Below are positions 1 to 10,773 of a DNA stretch of 23,573 nucleotides, piece by piece. A program made the translations under genes and the position numbers. Location: NCBI RefSeq assembly GCF_000485595.1, contig NW_014578279.1, forward strand, positions 45,384 to 68,956. The letters run 5' to 3'. The notes under the pieces were generated by a model. That model searched no databases. It saw nothing but the letters and a program-made list of their open reading frames with translations, and was not told where the DNA came from. Origin of the DNA: Priapulus caudatus (lineage: Eukaryota; Priapulida; Priapulimorpha; Priapulimorphida; Priapulidae). Each line of letters begins with the position of its first letter. The stretch's first letter is position 1.

Positions 1-180
1 CGTGTACGTAGGAGTTGGTACCAGGGGGGGGGGTCCACGTACCAACTTGGAGCACGCGAAGGGGTGGGTCTGGAGGCCCCTAATTTGAAATTAGACCTTC
101 AGATGCGTTTCTGCGCGAGCACGGGGTCCGACCCCTGACCCCCCCCCCTGTACACGCCCCTGTGTCCACACTATCTCCCC
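1..180. repeat. GC-rich low-complexity stretch with homopolymer G and C runs
   Basis: There are a run of ten G near 25-34, a run of ten C near 140-149, and C/CT-rich sequence up to about 190. GTTGGTACC near 14-22 is echoed in inverted form by CGTACCAAC near 38-47, so the G run sits in a short hairpin loop. No gene is visible. Long G and C runs of this kind are also where read errors concentrate. Confidence 0.55.
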
Positions 181-1163
181 CTCCCCCTCCAGTGTAAACG
201 CGCATGCATGCGGCCAGCAAAGTTCACGTTCGTTTAGCGGCTATCAGAGTTGATTGTTTTCCTCACATGCGATCTCTCAGGAGACGGGTCGACTGTCGGA
301 ATGACGCGGCAGGCATGTGAACTGGCACACTCATCATAATTCATACGAACAATTACTTCGCAACCGTTTAGCGCCATGAACTTCGCTGAAGCATAACTTG
401 GTCGCATTTTTGTCTCCCTAAGCGATACGTTCACTTCAACTAATATCGAGTAGCAAAGTCAATAATGACAGTGAGGTTGGTGGCAGGGGTTTTGAGCATT
501 GGTAGTACAATTTAGTGTGACGGCAATATTGGCGATAGTAGTGGCAGCAGCAGCAACGACGATGATGGCGATAGTGAGTCATTAAAGTCCTCTACATCAG
601 TTGTTTTTGCTATACTGTCAGCTTTGAACAAGCCTATAATGACCTAAGACTAACTTATCCCAGCGACTCCACGCCCGAACGCTGCCGCGGCCCTTTCTCT
701 ACTAAAATAACCTTTGGTTACAAGGTCCAAAACACATACGCAAGCCAGAAATAGCAAACACTGCGTGCGCCGATACAGAATAATAATTCGCCTGCACTCT
801 ACAGTTCTAAGCTCACAATTACTTCAGCCAGGCGGAGGGAGGGGAGTACACTTAACTCGCCACACCACCGGGAGGCTAAACACAGAATCCGCGTTGAAGA
901 ATGCACAAACAAACACCTTCTGCCTTCTCTCTAAACATCTAGCTTTAATAGGAGACCAGCGTCCACTAAGGAGCGGTGCCGTTACCCCGTGACACAGAAC
1001 CGCACGCGCAGGCTCGCCGACACTGATAAATGGCTATGTGATGCAGGGTATAGCGTACATTTTGCCTCTAACAGCTGCGACTGCACGTCCTTTCAAACCA
1101 AACGCCCCTTATAGCCAGGGGGGCCCACCTGTCTGCTTATAACATAGACAAAAATAATGCTCA
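181..1163. other. No recognisable gene
   Basis: The open frames here are short (under 95 codons) and their translations look random, being rich in Arg, Thr and Ser. Around 530-585 there is a degenerate trinucleotide stretch (GGCGATAGT, GGCAGCAGCAGCAACGACG). No tRNA, rRNA, TIR or target duplication was recognised. Confidence 0.5.
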
Positions 1164-1290
1164 AGGCTGAGTTATATACATATTAATATTTATTATCTAT
1201 ATTATATATTTATATATTATACAGACATTTTCGTATATTTGTCCTTGATATATACATCAGTATACCTATATCAATATATATCCAAGGACA
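1164..1290. repeat. AT-rich stretch with a hairpin at 1240-1290
   Basis: This is almost pure A/T from about 1170 to 1220. It is followed by an inverted repeat in which TGTCCTTGATATATA (from 1240) pairs with TATATATCCAAGGACA (ending 1290), with one bulged base and a loop of about 20 nt. It could be a small MITE remnant, but no target duplication is evident. Confidence 0.5.
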
Positions 1291-3395
1291 TGATTACAGA
1301 TTTGCGGGCCACAGCTTTGCACTGTTGATCCTATGCGTTGCTTGCTGGATGAGAATTCACCCGTGGACTGACCGCGGGGCATGTTCAAGTATGAGCGCTG
1401 GTCTCGCAGTGGGACGTCGCCAAATTCGAGCGCCCCGCGCAGGCAGTTCTCCACAGCGAGTCAGCGGGCATGCGTTTAAGTTTTTAGAATATCTACAATG
1501 TTATATATGGACAATACTTTCTAGCTATTTGGAGATTATATAAACAAGCTAACGATAAATCGCTCGTCATGATCAGATTAGTGTATGGTGGAAAAAGTAT
1601 TAGAATTTAATATGAACAAAACAATACAATGGTTATCAAATTCATCAATCAAGAACAGGATAGAGTAATGAGATATTAATATAGAGCCAACAAGCTAATA
1701 CAAAAATGCACCCACTAATATTTTAACTTTAGGGGATTTAATTAATACTATCGAGTAGGATATACGATTATGATAAGAGTTTCCGAACTGAAAAAATGTA
1801 TGTTCATTGATGAGGATATTATCATTGGCGAAGAGCACCAAATGTATGGAAATATACTATAGAAGTAAAGTAACTCTATACTTAATACAGTTTTAGCTCT
1901 TTCTAAATAACAGTGAAAACATTGGACTAAACTGATTAATTTCTAAGGAGGAAGTATAAAAGATTGGAGGAATGGTCAAAATGAGGTCCTGCGCAAAAAT
2001 AAATATCAGGCCAGTCAAAACCTTATCAAAATGGATTGAAAGACGGATGGAAAACTCATATGAAGATTATCGGATAACTACAGTACAACCATACATTATA
2101 TTTTATACGTAAATGTTGTACCAACATTATAAAAACCATTATTTTTATTGAAAATCTCATATTACGTTATAAAATCCAGGAGATTGGCGTCTGTGCATGT
2201 AAACATTACGCTCCGTGCTTCGACACATTGTGTGTGTTTTTAATCTGATTGTTTCAATGATATGAACACACGCTTCACTTCTGACCGCAAAGTTGTAATG
2301 ACAGAATCATGTTTTCTTTGGTTCGAATGCGAATGCATCCGGCCGGGCATTTTCCTTTAGTAGCGAAAAAGAAACATGTCTCGCAAAACACCTATATGCA
2401 GTAACGGGTCACGCGTTGACGCCCCTTTCATAGCCCATCAACGAGGAAAGGCGTTGGGTTTATTTTATTACGGAGATGACCAAAAATGCCAACATAAGAA
2501 CGTAGGCTAGTCTGACGCTATAACATGATGTTTATTTTCCGTCTTTTGCCAAAACTCTATCGTAGGAAACTTTTAGCTAAGCAGATAGCCCTAGTTCCTG
2601 AGATCAGGCGATTCCGCATGCTCGGAGTTTGTACCTAAAAACAGCTTAGAAGATAAGGGGGGCCGGCGTAGACTGTTTCTCGAAGCGTCTTATGATCTCT
2701 CCCCTTAATCATATGACACACAATTTTACCTAGAAACTCGTGATGCGTTTTTCAAATAACTGTTATTTGAATACACTACGGTTTCACAGAGTTTTCCCTA
2801 AATGGGTCGCATTTTCGCGACATTGTTGATATGGGCAGTCCGACGCACCAGGTTGTATCTCTTACGGATCTGGGGCTGTTGGGATATATTAGGTTAAGCA
2901 CTTGTTCGCTTCCCTATTCATCAGCAAATCACGATGGCCAACACAGCACCCCCCCGTTGTGTTGTTGTCCCATCAACATCAGGCTGCTAGTTCGCCGTTA
3001 GCACACATTTTTTTTCTTAGCACGCTTGGCAAACGACTACACAGCTGAAATACAATTACGAGGCCTAAATTTCCGCAACATGCTCACCCAGAACATTCGT
3101 CCATAGACACATAGAACATATTCCCATAATAAATTGGCGCCGTGGAAAACATGGGACCATTTGGGAAAAACAGCCCATCTTGTGAACCGATTATCTATTT
3201 CAAATGAATTTTTTGAAGAACATCATACAAGTTTCGGTAAATTTGTTGGTGTCATATGTATTTAAGGGGCGAATTCATGAGACGGCAATCAAGGTCAGCT
3301 TTGATATAATATTATTTACATATGATAGAATATTTATCAGTTTGAAAACTATGCATACGCTGTTAAAACGTGTTACTACTCTTCTCTATTTTTGA
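1291..3395. other. Anonymous AT-leaning sequence, no gene supported
   Basis: I see no LINE, LTR, TIR or RNA-gene signature. A small frame near 1974-2114 begins MVKMRSCAKINIRPVK, but it is under 50 codons and nothing else supports it. Short C/G and T runs occur at 2949-2955 and 3009-3015. Confidence 0.4.
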
Positions 3396-3590
3396 GTCTT
3401 GATTATATTATTCTTATATATTATATAGTATACTATATAATATATAATAATATTATATACTATATTATTAGACACATTGGACATTTCTGTATAAACACAA
3501 CATACATATATATATCTATATATATATATACATATATCTTATATGATATAACAGGTATATATTATAATATATTAATTATAAGGCGGAGTT
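3396..3590. repeat. AT-rich palindromic/microsatellite block
   Basis: The block contains a perfect 20-bp palindrome at 3421-3440 (TTATATAGTA followed by its exact complement), then more TATAAT/ATTATA palindromic sequence to about 3470. A (TA)n/(CATATA)n tract follows at about 3503-3550. It could extrude a cruciform. The long open frame across it consists only of Tyr/Ile codons from the repeat and is not a gene. Confidence 0.7.
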
Positions 3591-3649
3591 TTGCAACCAA
3601 ACTCAGCTGCTACAATTCACGGGTAGATTACGCCTAAATTATGCAAAAC

Positions 3650-3679
3650 GATGCAAAATTCAATTGAAAATTTTGCATC
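3650..3679. repeat. Short inverted repeat
   Basis: GATGCAAAATT and its mirror AATTTTGCATC enclose a central CAATTG, about 35 bp before the 38-bp satellite array begins. The function is unknown; it may mark the array boundary. Confidence 0.55.
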
Positions 3680-3714
3680 TAACAGCCATATTGCAATTCG
3701 GACTTTCATCGGTG

Positions 3715-6700
3715 TCACTAGCACTTTCTTTCTCGCTAGCGTACTATGTATATTACACCTGCACTTACTTTCGCTAGCTACTATGTATATTAGCACCGCA
3801 CTTCTTCTCCTAGCGACTTATGCTATATTTACACTGCTGCTTCATCGCTAGTCGTACTTGATATTTTACACCTGCTTCTTTCGTAGAGTTACTATGGTAT
3901 ATTACACTGCACTTCTTCTACCTAGAATCTACTTATGTATATTACACGTGACTTCTTCTCGCTTATGCATACTATGTATATATTACACCTGCCTTCTTCT
4001 CGCTAGCGTATCTGATGTTATATTACACTGCAATTCTTCTCCGCTAGCTGTATATGTATACTTACCTGCATTTAGTCTCGCTGCGATACTAACCCTGTAC
4101 TATTACACCTGCTCACTTTTCTGGCTAGCATATATGTATAGTTACACCTCATCTGCTTCTCTGCCTAATGCGTCTATATTATCTAACCTGCACTTCTATC
4201 CTCATGCTAGCATATAGCTATGTATATCTATCACCTGACATTCTTCTCTCGCTCAGGCCGCTTACGCTGTATATTACACTATTATTATCGTCTAGCGTAT
4301 TGTTTTTACACTCTGCAATTCTTCTCGGCTAGCTGTATTCTCTGTTATTCACCTCCAACTTCTTCTCGCTAGGCGCTACTTATGTATATTAACACTGCAC
4401 TTTTCTCGCTATCGTACATATGTATATTACATCTGCATCTTCTTACTCGCTAGCGTACTATGTATATTACACCGCCATTCTTATCTCGACTAGTTCCTAG
4501 CATGTATATCTATCCACCTGACTTACTCTCGTAGGTACTTATGATATATTACACTATTCTTCTCGCTTAGTGCAAACTTGTAATATTACAGCCTGCCTTC
4601 TTCTCGCAGTCACACTATTATGCTCTAGTTTAACCTGCACTTCTTCATCGACTAGCCTTACTATGTACTATCCTACACTGCTACTTCTTCTCGCTCAGAG
4701 TCATGATGTATATTACACCTGCAATTTTTCTTTCTCTAGCGTCTATGCTTATACCCTGCTTCTCGTCCGCTAGATCACTATGTACATATCTACACCTGCC
4801 CGTTCTAAATAAGTTCGCCTAGTCGTACTATGATAGATCGCGTAACACCTGCACTTATTCTCGTCCCGCCGTAGCACCTTACCCTATCGTATATAACACT
4901 GCCACCTTCTTCTCGTAGCACTACTTATGTATATACACCTGACTTCTTTATGCTCCGCTCAGGCGTAAGTAGGTCTATTACATCCTTGCACTTTCTTCTT
5001 CGCTCACCACACTATGTATATTCACACCGTTGTCCATTCTTCTCGTAGCGTACTATGTATAACTCCATACACCTCGCCACTTCTTTCGCTAGCCTACTAT
5101 TATTATGTCTACACCTCAATTCTTCCGCTAGCTACTATGTATATTTACCATGCCTCTTCTTCCGCTAGATACATGTATATTACTCCTGGCCACTTCTTCT
5201 CGCTAGCGTTTATGTAATCTACACCTGCACTTACTTCCTCGCTATATCTATAGTAATTCACACTGCATTCTTCTCGCTAGGTACTAATGCTTATATTACA
5301 CCTGTCCTTTCTTCCTCGCTAGGCGTCAACTAGTGTATAATGTGACGAACGCCTGCGACTATCTTCTCGCTTAGACATACATAGGTATACTTTACACCTG
5401 AACCTTTTCTTTCGCAGCGTTACTACTGTATACTTATCACGCACGCGGCACTTTCTTCTACGATAGTCTTACTATGTATATCTCACCTGACACTTCCTTT
5501 CGCCTAGCGTGACTTAATGCTATATCGACACCTGCTATACTTCTTTTCCTCAGCTACTAATAGTTACACTTACACTGCATTCTTTCTCGCATTAGTCCGT
5601 ACTATGCTATTATTACCACCTTGCACTTCTTTCTCTCTAGCCGTACTGATCGTATATCTACACTGACACTTCTGCAATCTCGCTAGCGTACTATGTATAT
5701 TATCACTGCACTTCTCTCGCTAGCTACTATGGTATTATCTACACTGCACTTGTCTCAGCTCAGCGATATGTTATCATTCACAACCTGCCACTTTTCTCGC
5801 TAGCGTTATCATTTATTACATCCTGCCGCTTTCCTTTCTTCGCCTTAGTCGTACTTATGCTTATATTAATCCTGCACTTTTTCTCCGCCTAGATACGTCA
5901 TTTATGATATTTAAGCCTCGCACTTCTCTCGCTAGCTATTACTATGTATCGATTTACACCTGCACATTCTTCATCGCTAGCCTACTATGTATATACTACC
6001 AGCTGCACTTCTGTCTTCGCTAGCATACTTACTGCTTATATTACACCTGCACTTCTTCTCCGCTAGGCTACCAATGTATATTACACCTGCACTTCTTCTC
6101 GCTACGTTACCCTGCATGTATAATTACGCAATCTTTCTCGGGCTATCGTACTTATGTATATACACCTGCACTTCTTCTCCCGCTAGGCTGTACTAATGAT
6201 CTATTACACTGGCACTCTTCATCCGCTACCCGTTGACTATTGTAATTATTACTCAACCTGCAACTTTCTTCTCGCTTAGCAGTCACTATTGTATAATGTA
6301 CACCCTGCACTTCCTTCTCGCTAATTCACTATGTATATTAACTATCTGCACTCTTTCGCCTAGCCAACTATGTAGTATTTACACCGCGCAACTTCTTCTC
6401 AGCTAGCTAACTATGTATATTACACTGCACTTCTTTCTCGCTAGACCGTACTATTTGTATATTTACAGCCCTGCACTTTCTTCTACGTCTACGCCGATAC
6501 CATATGCTATATTAATACCTGATCATCATTCTTCTCGCTTAGTCCTGTTTCATGGTATATTATCCTGCACTTCTTCCTCGCAGTAGAGTACCTCACTTAT
6601 ATTCTACACCTGTGCACTTGCTTCTCCAGAGCTGGACACTACTCATGTATATTACACCTGATCATCTTCTCTCTAGGCCATATTATTATATTATCCTACA

Positions 6701-7945
6701 CCTTGCCACTGTATTTCTGTCTAGGTAGTATGTATTATTCACCTGTTATTCTTCTCCGCTAAAAGATCGTACGTTATCTACTATTACACCTTGCACTTTT
6801 TCTCTGTAGTTTCGCCCGTACTATGTATATTACACACCTGCATTTTCTTTCTCGCTCTAGTCGCTTCGTATGTATTACCCTTGCGAGCCTTCTCTCTCGC
6901 TAGTCCTACATATGTATATACCCTGCATCTTCTTCGCTCAGGCATATCTATTTATTTAATCCCGTTCAGCTTTTTCTCCGCTAAGTTCGTACTTATAGGT
7001 ATAATTACACTTTGCACTTTTCCGCTAGCGTACTGTGTTATACTCTACATCCTGCCAACTTCTTCCTCCGACTAGCCATACTATGAATTCCTACACCTCT
7101 GCACTTCTTACTTCGCCTGCGTACTATGTTATAGATTTCACACCTGAACAACTTCCTTCCTCACGCCTAGACCAGTCTATGTTAGTATTAGCACTCTGAC
7201 TTATTCTCGCTAGCACTACTATGTATACTCTATACTGCCATTTTCTCGTAGCATTTACTTCATGTATATACACTCTGCGACTACTCTCATTCTTCGCTAT
7301 GCATTACTATGTTTAATTAACTCTGCACTTCTTCTCGCTAGGCTACTATGTATATTATCACTGCACTTCTTCGTCGCTAGCGTCACGTATGCTATATTAA
7401 CACCGCACTTTTATCGCCGTAGCATCTACCTAATAGATAATAGTTACACCTGCCACTTCTCTTCGCTTAGCGTCACTTCGGATTAACACGTGCATCTCTT
7501 TCTTCGTCTAAGCGAATACACTATTGCTCATATTATCCGCTGGTCACTTTTCTCGCTAGCATACTAGTTCATACTTACACCCTGACCTATTTCTCTCGGA
7601 TAGCTACTATGTTATATTACACCGTGGCACTTTATCTCCTGTATGCCTGTAACTATTGTATATTAACACCCTGCATCTTCTTCTCGCTAGCGTACTATGT
7701 ATATTACACCTGCACTTCTTCTCGCTAGCATACTATGTATATTACACCTGCACTTCTTCTCGCTAGCGTACTATGTATATTACACCTGCACTTCTTCTCG
7801 CTAGCATACTATGTATATTACACCTGCACTTCTTCTCGCTAGCATACTATGTATATTACACCTGCACTTCTTCTCGCTAGCGTACTATGTATATTACACC
7901 TGCACTTCTTCTCGCTAGCGTACTATGTATATTACACCTGCACTT
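3715..7945. repeat. 38-bp minisatellite/satellite array, about 4.2 kb
   Basis: The unit is 38 bp. It reads GCTAGCGTACTATGTATATT, then ACACCTGCACTTCTTCTC. In the clean end the GCTAG motif recurs every 38 bases (for example 7686 and 7724). Dividing the length by 38 gives about 110 units. From the start to about 7680 almost every unit carries scattered single-base insertions, deletions and substitutions around the same consensus. The last seven units are identical except for GCGTACT versus GCATACT. There are no unique spacers, so this is not a CRISPR array. 38 is not a multiple of three, so the open frames found here (Tyr/Leu/Ser-rich peptides) are by-products of the repeat. Confidence 0.95.
7680..7945. 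repeat. Clean, nearly identical units at the end of the 38-bp array
   Basis: Seven consecutive units differ only at one site. In order, the variants are GCG, GCA, GCG, GCA, GCA, GCG, GCG before TACT. The array stops inside a unit at CACTT (about 7945), where unique sequence resumes. Confidence 0.9.
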
Positions 7946-8073
7946 TACTATAGATGGACAGGTTTTCGTGCAACATATTGGGGCAGTCCACGAATCGCTT
8001 AAACAGTTACCAAGCATAGCACTTTCAGATTAGCAATTCAGTTGGACTGGGCCACAGCTGGTCGAGATATGAC

Positions 8074-8098
8074 TATTATTATTATTATTATTATTATT
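8074..8098. repeat. (ATT)n microsatellite at the LINE 3' junction
   Basis: About eight ATT units sit directly against the 3' end of the minus-strand LINE fragment, so on the minus strand the element ends in (AAT)n. The same microsatellite occurs at the 5' junction (8970-9020). It is therefore either the original target site or the element's own tail. Confidence 0.85.
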
Positions 8099-8969
8099 TC
8101 CAAAGTGGATCACGGCATTAGCCGGTGGCTTTTGGGTTGACCGTGTCCCAACCTGAGACATAGGGATTCAATCCAGAATTTTTCGCAGGATGTGTGCTGT
8201 TTCCATGCAGTAGTGCGATTTTCTGCACTTCTTGGGCAGTGTGGTGGCCAGGGAGTCCCTTAAGGTTCTTCTCAAAACCATTCTTTATAGAGCCAAGGGC
8301 TCCAACCACCACTGGTACAATTCTCGTCTTAGTATTCCACATCCTCCTAATTTCGATCTCCAGATCTTTGTACTTGGTGAGTTTGTCTCTTTCCTTCACC
8401 ATGATGTTAGAGTCATCTGGTACGGCTACGTCAATCAACAGGCATCGTTTTTCTTTCCTGTTGTGGAGCACTATATCAGGGCGGTTTGCAGGTATCGTGC
8501 GATCTGTCTGCACCGCCATATCCCACATTATGGTAGTATCTCCGATGTTGGTAACTGGTCTCGGAGTATGTTCATACCACTTGTCAGGTACATGCTCACC
8601 AAGTTCACTGCAGATTGACCAGTGCAGATAGCTGGCTACCTTGTTATGGCGATTTATGTACTCGGTTGGGGCCAGCACTGTGCATCCGGAGATGATGTGG
8701 CTGATAGTCTCCTCTGCTTTGCTGCACATTCTGCACTTGCTGTTGACCTGTTGCTTGAGGATGTTGCGTTGATGGTATCTGGTGTTGAGTGCTTGGTCTT
8801 GGGCTCTTGGGTCTTGAGCTGCAATGATCAGGCTTTCTGTCTCCCCTTTGAGCCCGGAACTACTGAGCCAGGCAACGCTTGCAGTCTTGTCGACAAATGG
8901 CCTGTCGAGGCTCTTGTAGAATCTTCCATGCAAAAGCTTGTTCTTCAATACCTCGATCTTCTCTGCTTC
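8099..8969 (-). mobile_element. 5'-truncated non-LTR retrotransposon, R4/Dong/Rex6-like, inserted in (ATT)n
   Basis: This is the 3' end of a LINE on the minus strand. Coding sequence begins directly at the (ATT)n boundary near 8969 and ends at a TAA at 8118-8120. After the stop only about 19 bp remain before (AAT)n. The reverse transcriptase domain is missing, which is a normal 5' truncation of target-primed integration. The product has a CCHC knuckle and a restriction-like endonuclease, which points to the R2/R4 side of the LINEs and not to the APE-endonuclease side (L1, RTE, CR1). Dong of Bombyx, in the R4 clade, is known from TAA repeats, which fits the site seen here. Clade assignment is by motif and context only. 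Confidence 0.85.
8118..8969 (-). CDS. C-terminal part of LINE polyprotein: CCHC knuckle plus restriction-like endonuclease
   Basis: The fragment is open for about 283 codons. It follows a TAA formed in the (ATT)n repeat and reads EAEKIEV, then LKNKLLHGRF. There is no genuine start: the nearest candidate is TTG at 8948, so this is an interior piece of a longer polyprotein. Counting from that TTG, a zinc knuckle C-x2-C-x8-H-x4-C lies at residues 72-89 (C72, C75, H84, C89). A PD-(D/E)xK-type endonuclease core follows, with RPD at 156-158, LIDVAVP with D173 fourteen residues after the PD, and a downstream KY helix (192-193). A VPVVVGALG strand lies at 211-219. The enzyme would nick the target for reverse transcription. 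Residues 44-51 (AQDPRAQD) look like a short in-frame duplication. The absence of stops and frameshifts suggests a fairly young insertion, but without the polymerase it is inactive. Confidence 0.88.
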   Translation of the reverse strand, partial: EAEKIEVLKNKLLHGRFYKSLDRPFVDKTASVAWLSSSGLKGETESLIIAAQDPRAQDQALNTRYHQRNILKQQVNSKCRMCSKAEETISHIISGCTVLAPTEYINRHNKVASYLHWSICSELGEHVPDKWYEHTPRPVTNIGDTTIMWDMAVQTDRTIPANRPDIVLHNRKEKRCLLIDVAVPDDSNIMVKERDKLTKYKDLEIEIRRMWNTKTRIVPVVVGALGSIKNGFEKNLKGLPGHHTAQEVQKIALLHGNSTHPAKNSGLNPYVSGWDTVNPKATG

Positions 8970-8987
8970 TTATTATTATTATTATTA

Positions 8988-9019
<32 letters not shown>

Positions 9020-9020
9020 T
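8970..9020. repeat. (ATT)n microsatellite at the LINE 5' junction
   Basis: About 50 bp of ATT repeats with one ATC interruption near 8988-8990 adjoin the truncated 5' end of the LINE. The motif and strand are the same as at 8074-8098, so the element splits a microsatellite and its target duplication cannot be told from the repeat. Confidence 0.85.
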
Positions 9021-9177
9021 TCATTATAATCATTAGTGGGCATGGGGAGTGAATCCAGGCAAAGCTGTGCCAGTATACCACCACCTGATTACTCCACTCC
9101 GTTACATGTTCCCTACGAACAAAATTTCAAAATGTTCAATGCCGTTCCAGTTTCGGTCGGAACTTCTGAAGTCGGTT

Positions 9178-9288
9178 TCGTTGCTCGGGTAACCCACGGT
9201 TGACCCCGCGCTCATCGTTGCTCGGGTAACCCACGGCTGACCCCGCGCTCATCGTTGCTCGGGTAACCCACGGCTGACCCCGCGCTCA
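9178..9288. repeat. 37-bp tandem repeat, three units
   Basis: The units are at 9178-9214, 9215-9251 and 9252-9288. Each begins TCGTTGCTCGGGTAACCCAC and ends GACCCCGCGCTCA. They are identical except for one C/T difference (CGGTTGA versus CGGCTGA). The repeat is GC-rich compared with its surroundings. Confidence 0.95.
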
Positions 9289-10327
9289 TAATTGGACAAT
9301 ATTCCATAGCCTGCAGGAAGCACCAAATTGCCGTCACTCGATATGATTCTCCTAATCTTACTCTAATAACGCAAAGGGCATCGCGCCTTTTACTCAAAAT
9401 AGAACAAAGAATTGCAGGCGTGATGCACACACGCCACGTAACGCACGCTACATGGCCCGGGCCAGGCATGAAACACGGCACTGATGCCAGCGACCGGCGC
9501 GTTTTTGCGAACGCGCGTTCCAGCAACGTTCACGTTAGATATCGAATCTACTCGCCATTTTTTCCGCCGCACATGAGAGCTGTGAGCGGTCGGTAGACGT
9601 TATTTTAAGAGGGAATCCGATCTTCAGGCGCACGCATTAGATAATCCCGCTTGATCAGCTATCAGCGCCTGGCGCTACATGCGATCAAACAACGCTGACG
9701 TAGTCTCCCCGCAATAAAAATTTTTTTTTTTTTAATTCTCGTCAATTTGGCAATACTTGTATGCATTATCGTCTCAGACTCCGCGCATAATATTAATACC
9801 ACCGGCCGTACGTCACATGAGCTGCCACCATTACCGAAACCATGTGTTACGAAGACAGACGTTACCTTATAACCCCAACCACATGTCACACGCACATGGC
9901 CACCACAAACACATATATATCGTGTGTCGTAGGAATAAACCAGTCTCACGATAATCATCATTGTCAAGTCACACGCACACACACACACACACACATGCTG
10001 AGTTTACTGCCGGCCCAGTAACCTGCCGCATGCACCAGAAACAAAATGCCACTCCGTAACCTGTGTCACGCCAGAGCCCCGTGTCGCACGCTTCCCCGAC
10101 CGATGTCAGTGAACTATGAAGCTCAATGCGACCGCGACAGGAAGCTGCCGCCATCTTCAACACGTACAATGATCACATGTGGATCAAATATACGATACAG
10201 ATATATATACATACCGTATATCCTGCAACTAGCCAGTACTAAAACCCAAGGTTTCAAGAGGCCAAGTGCTGTACCGTAACCGGTGCAGTACAATATGTAT
10301 GAGTAATGCCAAACACATTAATATTTC
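9289..10327. other. No gene recognised; CpG-rich patch, poly-T and (CA)n inside
   Basis: 9289-9600 is relatively CpG-rich (for example GCGCGTTTTTGCGAACGCGCG near 9498). A run of 13 T lies near 9721-9733, and a (CA)n tract at about 9970-9994. The open frames on the minus strand contain long Val/Cys runs that come from the CA repeat. No coding or RNA feature can be supported. Confidence 0.45.
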
Positions 10328-10329
10328 TA

Positions 10330-10437
10330 CAGTGAATCTTGAGCAGCCAAATGCAAGCTTTGGTGTGCAGACGACCTCCACGAAAAATTTTCGGAGCTTT
10401 TCGGTTTTCAGAATTTCGGATAATAGATTGTGTACTG
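10330..10437. mobile_element. Possible pogo/Tigger-like MITE (108 bp)
   Basis: The segment begins CAGTGAATCTTGAGCAGCC after TA (10328-10329) and ends in GTGTACTG before TA (10438-10439). A TA target duplication with CAGT...ACTG ends is typical of pogo-type Tc1/mariner elements. Read on the minus strand, the right end (CAGTACACAATCTATTATCC, then GAAA) with its repeated TTTCGG/CCGAAA motifs resembles pogo/Tigger terminal repeats. The left end matches it only weakly, so this may be a degenerate element or a chance match. Confidence 0.3.
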
Positions 10438-10439
10438 TA

Positions 10440-10773
10440 TACATAACACGAATCCAGTGTCAGAAGAAGTCAACGATCGCTAACCCATTAGGAACTGACT
10501 ATTTGATAGATTACGTGGTGCATGTAGCGTATAAAACATACATACCAGTGAAACTTTATTTACGTTTTTACTAGTAGCATTCAATTCCATCTATGCAATC
10601 TTTCACCAATCTACATTAAATCACCATCAATATTAAAAGGCATTATGCAGCTGAACTGAATCATTCATGCAAACGGTCGAATGTAAAACCAGTGTAACTT
10701 ATGGTGGTAGTTAGTCCCAGCACTGAGTATGCTCTCTCGCGTGCTTGTTTCTACCACCAGTCGTGCAGGCCTT
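10440..10773. other. No feature recognised
   Basis: This is anonymous sequence between the possible pogo-like MITE and the large palindrome. Its only notable frame is a short low-information ORF that ends near 10571. Confidence 0.4.

Noticed and set aside
1974-2117. Small ORF of about 47 codons starting MVKMRSCAKI
   Set aside because: It is too short, with no splice or homology support visible.
3651-7486. Many 60-120 codon open frames (Tyr/Leu/Ser-rich peptides) on the plus strand
   Set aside because: They all lie in the noisy 38-bp array. The unit length is not a multiple of three, and the frames open only through random indels.
3715-7945. CRISPR array
   Set aside because: The units follow each other directly without unique spacers. 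The genome context is eukaryotic and no cas genes are present.
8194-9029. Plus-strand frames of 128-145 codons
   Set aside because: They are antisense shadows of the minus-strand LINE coding region, which has the recognisable motifs.
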